DNA from: a bacterium
GTDB lineage: Bacteria; JAHJDO01
DNA: 10,837 nt
Reading direction: 5' to 3'
Assembly (NCBI GenBank): GCA_023129655.1
Contig: JAGMBN010000037.1
Span: forward strand, 1-10,837
In this document: positions 5,624 through 10,837 of the stretch, in pieces
Layout of the letters: each line of letters opens with the position of its first letter
Numbering within the stretch: position 1 is the first letter of the stretch
The notes under the pieces: model-generated
What the model was told of the DNA's origin: nothing
The model's input: the letters and a program-made list of their open reading frames with translations, nothing else
Databases searched by the model: none
Made by a program: the position numbers and the translations under genes

Positions 5624-6985
5624 GTGTTTAAAGAAAATCTCTTTAAATCTATAGCCAAACTTGGTCTAAAACCCATACAAATAGTCGTTTTAAGCTTTAT
5701 TGCAATCATTACCATGGGAGCGTTTTTATTACTGCTTCCCCATTCCAGGAAACCAGGCATAGACCTCAGTATCATAAATGCTTTGTTTACAGCCGCTTCA
5801 GCAACGTGCGTTACAGGACTTACTGTGACTAATATATCAAGCACTTTTACGCTTTTTGGCCAACTTGTTATTCTCGCTCTCATTCAAATCGGAGGACTTG
5901 GTCTTATGACTATGGTTGGTTTCTTCTCTATTATTCTAAGAAATATGAGTTTAAATGAAAGCTTAGTTATGCGAGATACCCTCAATTATGAAACTCTTGA
6001 TAAAATAGGTCATATGCTCGTATCAATTTTCCTTATCACATTCACAATAGAGATTATAGGGGCAATATCTCTATATCTGTTTTGGATAGGAGATTTCGTA
6101 AGCGTTAAAAAAACTCTTTATTTTTCTGTATTCCATTCGGTTTCTGCATTTTGCAATGCTGGACTCTCCCTGTTTCAGAATAGCTTCACAAATTACAGCA
6201 AGTCCAGCGTCTTCAATCTTATAATTACCTCTTTAATTATACTTGGAGGGCTCGGTTTTATAGTAATTACCGATATTATTAAAGTTATTAAGCTAAAATT
6301 GGGCAAAAAGCCGGCCAGATTAAAAGTCCATACAAAATTAGTTCTAATTACCAGTATTATCTTGATAATTAGCGGCACGCTTATTCTCTTCTTTGTTGAA
6401 AATGGAAATTTGTCATCTGCATATTCAGCAAAAGAAAGATTAATGGTTTCTTTCTTTCAGTCTGTAACAGCAAGAACCGCAGGATTTAATACTATAAATG
6501 TTTGTGGGTTAGCGAATGTGTCTTGTCTTATCCTCATGATTCTTATGTTCATAGGAGCTTCTCCTGGCTCTACAGGAGGTGGAATTAAAACGAGCACATT
6601 TGGAATCGCAATAGTAAGTTTACGATCATTTATTCAAGGACAGCAAAGGATAGAGATATTCAAGAGAACTCTACCTAGACGTTCTTTAAATAAAGTATTC
6701 GGAATTATCTTTGTTTCTGCTATATTTATTACAGTGTGTACTGTAATATTATTACTTACAGAAAAAGCAAGTTTTATGGACATCTTGTTTGAGGAAATAT
6801 CTGCCTTTGGCACAGTAGGTCTTTCAAAAGGAATAACGCCTAACCTAACTACATCAGGCAAATTAGTAATTATAATTACAATGCTCACAGGCAGGATTGG
6901 TCCTTTGACTATGGTTCTGGCGCTTGCAAGAAAGAGAAGGAAGGCTATATATACCTATCCGGAAGAAGAAGTAATTATTGGATAA
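5624..6985 (+). CDS. ktrB: Potassium uptake channel subunit KtrB (TrkH/KtrB family)
   Basis: A 453-residue polytopic membrane protein of the K+ transporter superfamily built from four M1-P-M2 repeats. The four filter loops can be seen: TCVTG (61-65), CNAGLS (177-182), TARTAGFNT (282-290) and FGTVGL (395-400), each with the glycine that lines the pore. GASPGSTGGGIKTSTF (311-326) is the gating-loop region in the third repeat, and GRIGPLTM (423-430) lies in the last. The length and the pairing with a single-RCK partner favour Ktr over TrkH. It moves K+ (in known Ktr systems helped by Na+) into the cell. The start is a GTG at 5624 with no visible ribosome site, 12 nt after the preceding stop; an in-frame TAA at 5615 rules out a longer form, so coupled translation is likely. 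Confidence 0.95.
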   Translation: MFKENLFKSIAKLGLKPIQIVVLSFIAIITMGAFLLLLPHSRKPGIDLSIINALFTAASATCVTGLTVTNISSTFTLFGQLVILALIQIGGLGLMTMVGFFSIILRNMSLNESLVMRDTLNYETLDKIGHMLVSIFLITFTIEIIGAISLYLFWIGDFVSVKKTLYFSVFHSVSAFCNAGLSLFQNSFTNYSKSSVFNLIITSLIILGGLGFIVITDIIKVIKLKLGKKPARLKVHTKLVLITSIILIISGTLILFFVENGNLSSAYSAKERLMVSFFQSVTARTAGFNTINVCGLANVSCLILMILMFIGASPGSTGGGIKTSTFGIAIVSLRSFIQGQQRIEIFKRTLPRRSLNKVFGIIFVSAIFITVCTVILLLTEKASFMDILFEEISAFGTVGLSKGITPNLTTSGKLVIIITMLTGRIGPLTMVLALARKRRKAIYTYPEEEVIIG

Positions 6986-7001
6986 TTAGAGGAGAAAAAC
7001 A

Positions 7002-7673
7002 ATGACAAAATTCGCAGTAATAGGACTTGGGATGTTTGGCTATAGAGTTGCAGTTACACTTGCAGAAAGAAATGCAGAGGTAATTGCTGTTGATAAAGAT
7101 CCTAGAAAGATAGAAGCTATAAAGGATAAAGTGACATTAGCTGTAAGAATGGATTCCTCAATTGAAGAAAACTTAGTTGCACAGGGACTAAATAGAGTTG
7201 ATAGTGTGTTAGTCTGTATCGGAGAAAATTTTGAGGCAAATCTACTTACAACTGTTCTTTTAAAAAAACTCGGGGTAAAGCAAGTGATAGCCAGGGCTGC
7301 AAACGATATACAATCACAAATATTAAAACTGGTTGGCGCTGATAGGATTGTCTCACCTGAAGACGACATGGGGAAAAGAATTGCGCAAAATCTGCTTATG
7401 TCAAGTATCCTGGATTACATTCCTCTCACAAACGGTCACAGCCTGGTTCAAATCAAAACTCCATCAAGTTTCCTGCATAAAAAGTTGCGTGATCTACATC
7501 TAAGAGACCAATACAAAGTAAACGTTGTAGCAATCAAAGAGCAGGGTATAGACCAAGATGAAAAAACTATAGAAAAAATTCATAGTGTGCCAGACCCAAA
7601 TCATATTTTTGTAGAAAATGATGTGCTTGTTGTAGTAGGAAGTAACAGTGACATAGAAAAAATAGCAAAATGA
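7002..7673 (+). CDS. ktrA: Potassium channel regulatory subunit KtrA (RCK/TrkA-N domain)
   Basis: A 223-residue cytoplasmic protein with one RCK_N and one RCK_C domain, the KtrA size; TrkA has two copies and about 450 residues. The Rossmann nucleotide site is clear: FAVIGLGMFG (4-13) with GLGMFG, and Asp31 at the end of the second strand (VIAVDKD), fitting ATP/ADP or NAD binding. ARAAND (97-102) and GADRIVSPE (112-120) are the usual RCK_N strand and dimer-region motifs. RCK_C covers roughly 139-223. In known systems an octameric ring of this protein opens KtrB with ATP and closes it with ADP; cyclic di-AMP acts through RCK_C in some lineages. Gap of 16 nt from ktrB, with an AGAGGAG ribosome site. 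Confidence 0.95.
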   Translation: MTKFAVIGLGMFGYRVAVTLAERNAEVIAVDKDPRKIEAIKDKVTLAVRMDSSIEENLVAQGLNRVDSVLVCIGENFEANLLTTVLLKKLGVKQVIARAANDIQSQILKLVGADRIVSPEDDMGKRIAQNLLMSSILDYIPLTNGHSLVQIKTPSSFLHKKLRDLHLRDQYKVNVVAIKEQGIDQDEKTIEKIHSVPDPNHIFVENDVLVVVGSNSDIEKIAK

Positions 7674-7686
7674 GGAGCCTTTAATT

Positions 7687-8253
7687 GTGAAAATAAATCA
7701 TGAAAAGATTATTGAAGCAGTAAAAACAATCCTTGAAGCTGTTGGAGAAAACCCAAAAAGAAGAGGGCTTATCAGAACGCCGCAACGTATTGCAGAAATG
7801 TATGAAGAAATATTTGCAGGGCTCCATAAAGATCCTAAAAAGGAATTAAAAGTCTCCATTGAAACAGAATACGACGAGATCGTTCTTGTGAAAGATATCT
7901 ACTTTGCTTCAATGTGCGAACACCATTTCCTTCCTTTTACAGGTAAGGCTCACGTTGCCTATATTCCAAAAGACAACAGAGTCATAGGCCTTAACGCATT
8001 AGTCCATGCTGTTGACTTATTTGCAAAAAAGCCTCAACTGCAGGAAAGATTAACTACAAATATTGCTGATGCGCTCATGGAAGCGCTGAAGCCTCAAGGA
8101 GTTATTGTTCTAATAGAAGCAGAGCATTTATGCATGACAATGAGAGGCGTTAAAAAACATGGTGCAATCGCAGTTACTTCTGCTGTGAGAGGCATATTTA
8201 GAAAAAATAGTAAAACACGTGCAGAAGCATTGAGTCTCATTAAAAGCAACTGA
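7687..8253 (+). CDS. folE: GTP cyclohydrolase I (type IA, FolE)
   Basis: A 188-residue enzyme that converts GTP to 7,8-dihydroneopterin triphosphate and formate, the first step of folate (or biopterin/queuosine-type) synthesis. Motifs: RTPQRIAEMY (30-39), SMCEHHFLPF (75-84) with zinc ligands Cys77 and His80, the third ligand Cys149 in EHLCMTMRG, and the GLNALV substrate segment at 101-106. The zinc-binding cysteines are kept, so it is the zinc-dependent IA type. It starts with GTG at 7687; GAGGAG (7672-7677), partly inside the ktrA stop, is 9 nt upstream. It is the last gene of the ktr operon, with no visible functional tie to potassium. Its stop lies directly against that of hisI on the other strand. 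Confidence 0.96.
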   Translation: MKINHEKIIEAVKTILEAVGENPKRRGLIRTPQRIAEMYEEIFAGLHKDPKKELKVSIETEYDEIVLVKDIYFASMCEHHFLPFTGKAHVAYIPKDNRVIGLNALVHAVDLFAKKPQLQERLTTNIADALMEALKPQGVIVLIEAEHLCMTMRGVKKHGAIAVTSAVRGIFRKNSKTRAEALSLIKSN

Positions 8254-8637
8254 TTAAGTCTTCTTATAAATCTTTTCCGGATCAAAGAGCTTCTTTTCTA
8301 CAACTGTAAAACCGTCTTTATCATACTTTCTATAAAAACATGTTCTGTAACCCATATGACACGCTCCGCCTATCTGCTCAACTTTTATAAGAAGCGTGTC
8401 ATTATCACAGTCTATAAGGATATCTTTTACTTTCTGAATATGTCCTGAAGTCTCCCCTTTTATCCACAACTTCCGTCTGGACCTGCTCCAAAAACATGTT
8501 CTTCCTGTTTTAAGTGTTGTTTCCAGAGACTCTTTATTCATATACGCCACCATTAGAACCTGTAACGTCTTAAAATCCTGAATTATTACAGGAACTAAGC
8601 CATTCTTATCAAATTTTACTTGTTCTATAAGCTTCAT
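8254..8637 (-). CDS. hisI: Phosphoribosyl-AMP cyclohydrolase (HisI)
   Basis: A 127-residue monofunctional HisI (no HisE domain), which opens the purine ring of phosphoribosyl-AMP in histidine synthesis. Motifs: CFWSRSRRKLWIKGETSGH (48-66), the metal site DCDND (76-80) with Cys77, and the zinc cysteines Cys93 (GGACHMGYRTC) and Cys100. It acts as a cytoplasmic homodimer. The start overlaps the end of hisA by 29 nt; AAAGGAG lies upstream within hisA. Its stop directly abuts folE with no intergenic base, so no terminator can lie between the two operons outside coding sequence. Confidence 0.97.
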   Translation of the reverse strand: MKLIEQVKFDKNGLVPVIIQDFKTLQVLMVAYMNKESLETTLKTGRTCFWSRSRRKLWIKGETSGHIQKVKDILIDCDNDTLLIKVEQIGGACHMGYRTCFYRKYDKDGFTVVEKKLFDPEKIYKKT

Positions 8638-9328
8638 TTAAATCAAATCTCCTTTCATACAGCGCCTTTCCAACTATTACACCCATCAAGCCTTTTATTG
8701 AAGCTAGTTTTTTAATGTCATCCAAACAAGAAATCCCTCCGGATGCTATAATGTTTACTGTTTTTCTATTAACCAGATGCTTCAGTTTTTTTAAATTAGG
8801 ACCTGTTAACATACCGTCTCTGCTTATGTCAGTATAAACAACGGTTTTAACTCCTATGTTTTCAACTTTCTCAATTATATCTTTAACTGTAAACTCTGAA
8901 CTTTCCTGCCATCCTCGAACCGCAACCTTATCGTCCTTTGCGTCTATGCTCACAATTATTCTTTCGCCAAATTCAGAGCAAACTTGTTTTAAAAAATCAG
9001 AAGAAGCGCATGCTTGAGTGCCAATAATTACCCATTGTACCCCACTATTCAGTAATGTATCTATTGCAGAAATATCTCTTATACCTCCTCCGACTTCAAC
9101 AGGAATTTTTAATGCTTTACATATTGAAGCAATTGCATCCAGATTTTTAACGCTGCCGATCTTTGCTCCTTCCAAATCAACAACATGGATTCTTTTTGCG
9201 CCTTCTTTTTCCCATTTTAGGGCATACTCAAGAGGGTCGTTCCCATATATCTTTATGTTATTAAAACTCCCCTGTTTTAGACGAACAACTTTTCCCTGAT
9301 ATATATCTATTGCAGGAATTACAATCAC
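8609..9328 (-). CDS. hisA: ProFAR isomerase (HisA)
   Basis: A 239-residue (beta/alpha)8 barrel, the standard HisA length. It isomerises ProFAR to PRFAR by an Amadori rearrangement. Catalytic residues are visible: Asp8 in IPAIDIYQGK and Asp129 in SIDAKD, with the phosphate-binding loops EVGGGIRD (78-85) and ASGGIS. YTDISRDGMLTGPN (165-178) is the family's third-quarter signature, and the RLKQG near the N-terminus is typical of HisA as opposed to HisF. GTG is the start; it shares one G with the TAG stop of hisB (TAGTG), and AAAGG lies about 10 nt upstream, so translation is coupled. A TrpA/HisA dual enzyme (PriA) is not indicated but cannot be fully excluded. Confidence 0.96.
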   Translation of the reverse strand: MIVIPAIDIYQGKVVRLKQGSFNNIKIYGNDPLEYALKWEKEGAKRIHVVDLEGAKIGSVKNLDAIASICKALKIPVEVGGGIRDISAIDTLLNSGVQWVIIGTQACASSDFLKQVCSEFGERIIVSIDAKDDKVAVRGWQESSEFTVKDIIEKVENIGVKTVVYTDISRDGMLTGPNLKKLKHLVNRKTVNIIASGGISCLDDIKKLASIKGLMGVIVGKALYERRFDLNEAYRTSKI

Positions 9329-9915
9329 TAGAGAATACCTTTTGTTGATGGAATGGCTCTATGTCTGGCATCCATTGTTGTTGCGTCATCCAGAGCTTTT
9401 CCTAATGCCTTAAAAATAGATTCATATATGTGATGAGTGTTCTTTCCATATATAAGGTTTGTGTGCAGTGTAATTGCCGCAGTATTTACAAATGCGCGCA
9501 TAAACTCCTCTACAAGCTGAACCTCAAACTTCTTTATCCTTTTTGCCGGCGCACTCACATTGAAAACCAAAAAAGCTCTGCCGCTAATATCAATGCTGAC
9601 TTCTCCAAGCGCCTCGTCCATTGGAAGTCTCGCATATCCGAAGCGTTTTATTCCCCTCTTATCTCCAAGAGCCTTTCTAAGCGCCTCGCCGAGACATATT
9701 CCCACGTCTTCAACTGTATGATGATCATCCACCTCAATGTCACCCTTTGCCGATATATCCAGATCAAACAAACCGTGCTTTGTCATTAACGTAAGCATAT
9801 GATCAAAAAAAGGGATCTTCGTTTTTATATTTGCGTCTCCCCTACCACCCAAAACAAGTTTTAAATCAATATTGGTCTCTTTCGTATCACGTTTCACAAT
9901 TCCCGTTCTTTTCAT
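9328..9915 (-). CDS. hisB: Imidazoleglycerol-phosphate dehydratase (HisB, monofunctional)
   Basis: With the ATG at 9915 it has 195 residues, the usual length for the monofunctional enzyme (no phosphatase domain). It dehydrates imidazoleglycerol phosphate to imidazoleacetol phosphate with bound Mn. The metal- and substrate-binding motifs are FFDHML (36-41), DDHHTVEDVG (63-72), PMDEAL (98-103), TLH (149-151), GKNTHHIYE (157-165) and the C-terminal PSTKGIL. A TTG at 9927 would add four residues but lies on the GGAG that is the ribosome site of the ATG, so the ATG is preferred. First gene of the hisB-hisA-hisI operon; a promoter lies at 10019-10046. Confidence 0.96.
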   Translation of the reverse strand: MKRTGIVKRDTKETNIDLKLVLGGRGDANIKTKIPFFDHMLTLMTKHGLFDLDISAKGDIEVDDHHTVEDVGICLGEALRKALGDKRGIKRFGYARLPMDEALGEVSIDISGRAFLVFNVSAPAKRIKKFEVQLVEEFMRAFVNTAAITLHTNLIYGKNTHHIYESIFKALGKALDDATTMDARHRAIPSTKGIL

Positions 9916-9997
9916 CTTCTTCTCCAATTATTTTATTTATATATTTCTTTTCTGCGAGATAATACTGTCTTTTACTGTAAGTATTGCTCCTCCCATC

Positions 9998-10013
9998 TGT
10001 AATGCTTATTACA
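9998..10013. promoter_or_regulatory. Perfect 6-bp inverted repeat at the predicted hisB transcription start
   Basis: TGTAAT and ATTACA are exact inverted copies around GCTT. The dyad sits where transcription of the his operon would begin (about 10012 on the minus strand), so it could be an operator or a 5' hairpin. The leader (9916-10012) also has a direct repeat TACTGT at 9963 and 9973. No run of histidine codons (attenuator) was found. Confidence 0.4.
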
Positions 10014-10018
10014 ATCTA

Positions 10019-10046
10019 ATTGTAAAATATATTTGTAAAACGTCAA
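10019..10046 (-). promoter_or_regulatory. Sigma70-type promoter for the his operon
   Basis: On the minus strand TTGACG (10046-10041) is followed by 16 nt and TACAAT (10024-10019); each has five of six consensus bases. Transcription would begin near 10012, giving a leader of about 97 nt before hisB. Confidence 0.65.
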
Positions 10047-10069
10047 GCATATTCTCAAGCAGGAATTTT

Positions 10070-10097
10070 TTTGTTGCAAATGTTAGATATATATAAT
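10070..10097 (+). promoter_or_regulatory. Probable promoter for the DUF3793-flavodoxin operon
   Basis: A perfect TATAAT is at 10092-10097. The best -35 nearby is a weak TTTGTT or TTGTTG at about 10070-10076 (15-16 nt spacing), so activity may depend on an activator. The start would be near 10104, about 40 nt before the ATG at 10144. It faces away from the his promoter. Confidence 0.5.
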
Positions 10098-10115
10098 ATA
10101 GTTTTGTATATCTAA
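10083..10115. promoter_or_regulatory. 9-bp inverted repeat bracketing the -10 box (candidate operator)
   Basis: TTAGATATA (10083-10091) and TATATCTAA (10107-10115) are perfect inverted copies with a 15-nt spacer that contains the TATAAT. Only the right arm would be transcribed, so this is a DNA-level dyad rather than an RNA hairpin. Its regulator is unknown; an iron-responsive repressor such as Fur would fit a flavodoxin operon, but the arms do not clearly match a Fur box. Confidence 0.5.
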
Positions 10116-10143
10116 AAATAAAAGGGAAGCTTCATCGCGATTA

Positions 10144-10779
10144 ATGGATAGAAATAAAAAAGAAGACCAGCAGGATTATTTGTTAAAACATCTTGTGTTA
10201 AGGCTTGCTCCGGTCTTAGTAGGAATAAAGCCTGCCAGTTTGCTTTCTTTGTGTAACTGTGAATATTCCGGAGAAAATCACTATGATCTATGGCAGAAAC
10301 AAAAAGAAGATGTAATAAGCAAATTAGGAATTTCATTCAGGGAATTAAAAGATACTTCAAGAGGGGAACAGGTTCTTTTTTATAATGATGATGTTCTTTT
10401 CAATAGAATTACACAGCCGGAAAATCTTATTTTTCTTAAAAGATTTGAATATTCTTTTTGTCAGGGACTGGAAGACTATTTGGAAATGCTGAAAGCGCGT
10501 TTTAACGGTTCTTCTTTTCCTCATGAGATAGGTCTGTTTTTAGGTTATCCATTAAAGGATGTAAAGGGTTTTATAGAAAAGAAAAGTTTTCCTCTGCCTG
10601 TAAAATGCCGCTGGCAGGTATTTTACAGACCTGATGAATCAATGCGTCTTATGAATATGTATAAAAAAGCTGAACGGGTATTTTTGAATTTTATAGAGAA
10701 TAAGAGAAATCCAATGTTATTCATAGATAGAGTAAGTAACCACTTTAAAAAAGTAGGTAGTTTAGTAACAGTCAATTAA
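10144..10779 (+). CDS. DUF3793 family protein
   Basis: A 211-residue cytoplasmic protein with no signal or membrane helix. I recognise it as DUF3793 from the central motif PHEIGLFLGYPLKDVKGFIE (126-145) and the following CRWQVFYRPDESM (155-167) with helical tail; the N-terminal LRLAPVLVGIKPASLLSL is also typical. The biochemical role is unknown. In other bacteria DUF3793 genes often sit beside a flavodoxin gene (from memory), and the same pairing is seen here: flavodoxin starts 18 nt later. The ATG at 10144 lacks a well-spaced ribosome site (GGGAAG is 14 nt away). Likely co-transcribed with the flavodoxin from the promoter at 10070-10097. Confidence 0.85.
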   Translation: MDRNKKEDQQDYLLKHLVLRLAPVLVGIKPASLLSLCNCEYSGENHYDLWQKQKEDVISKLGISFRELKDTSRGEQVLFYNDDVLFNRITQPENLIFLKRFEYSFCQGLEDYLEMLKARFNGSSFPHEIGLFLGYPLKDVKGFIEKKSFPLPVKCRWQVFYRPDESMRLMNMYKKAERVFLNFIENKRNPMLFIDRVSNHFKKVGSLVTVN

Positions 10780-10797
10780 ATAAAAAAGGAGAACGAG

Positions 10798-10837
10798 ATG
10801 GAAAAAGCAATACTTATTTACGGCAGCACCATAGGAA
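10798..10837 (+). CDS. Flavodoxin, N-terminus only (runs off right edge)
   Basis: Thirteen codons are visible: MEKAILIYGSTIG. A first beta strand followed by a Gly-Ser-Thr loop is the start of the flavodoxin FMN phosphate-binding loop (Y-G-S-x-T-G-x-T type). AAAGGAG lies 6 nt before the ATG. A small electron carrier fits the context after DUF3793, but too little is visible to exclude a longer flavodoxin-like protein. Confidence 0.75.
   Translation, partial: MEKAILIYGSTIG

Noticed and set aside
9916..9927. TTG start for hisB at 9927
   Set aside because: The TTGGAG bases are the ribosome site of the ATG at 9915, which gives the family's standard length.
9937..9996. 19-codon minus-strand frame in the his leader as an attenuator peptide
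   Set aside because: It has no histidine codons and no ribosome site before its ATG.

Overview
The window is ordinary bacterial chromosome: AT-rich, tightly packed, with no IS element, prophage or CRISPR array. Two lipoprotein signal peptides and a heptosyltransferase domain at the left edge point to a diderm (Gram-negative type) bacterium. The gene mix does not match a well-known model organism: smpB next to ssrA, a Ktr-type potassium system, a minimal hisB-hisA-hisI cluster, and a DUF3793 gene before a flavodoxin. An uncultured low-GC diderm lineage, for example something Omnitrophota-like, is a guess rather than a demonstrated assignment.

Layout. (1) 1-3272, minus strand: a run of four genes read leftward from a good sigma70 promoter at 3298-3326. 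They are a truncated-looking lipoprotein, a thioredoxin-fold lipoprotein without catalytic cysteines, a class I/II aminotransferase, and a two-domain glycosyltransferase (GT2 joined to the start of a GT9 heptosyltransferase) that runs off the left edge. (2) 3345-4235, plus strand: the trans-translation pair, smpB followed by tmRNA (ssrA), whose tag ends in ALAA. (3) 4402-8253, plus strand: a five-gene operon behind a TTGACA / TAGACT promoter. It encodes a membrane-anchored coiled-coil protein, a proline-rich single-pass membrane protein, KtrB, KtrA and FolE. (4) 8254-9915, minus strand: hisB-hisA-hisI with overlapping ends, read from a TTGACG / TACAAT promoter at 10019-10046 and meeting folE stop-to-stop with no spacer. 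(5) 10144 to the right edge, plus strand: a DUF3793 gene, then the first 13 codons of a flavodoxin, behind a promoter whose -10 lies inside a 9-bp inverted repeat.

How the genes work together. SmpB and tmRNA form the stalled-ribosome rescue system. KtrB and KtrA form a potassium channel and its gating ring; the two unknown membrane proteins in the same operon are candidate accessories. HisB, HisA and HisI are three steps of histidine synthesis; hisH and hisF must lie elsewhere if the pathway is complete. The left block looks like cell-envelope work (lipoproteins and LPS-core-type glycosyl transfer), with an aminotransferase in between.

Most unusual: a palindromic repeat-like sequence that supplies the C-terminus of one lipoprotein and sits across the start of the next; the missing cysteines of the thioredoxin-like protein; the GT2-GT9 fusion with a tandem 8-nt repeat encoding its linker; and the dyad around the DUF3793-flavodoxin promoter. 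No gene-free stretch exceeds 300 bases; the longest, 9916-10143 (228 nt), holds two divergent promoters.
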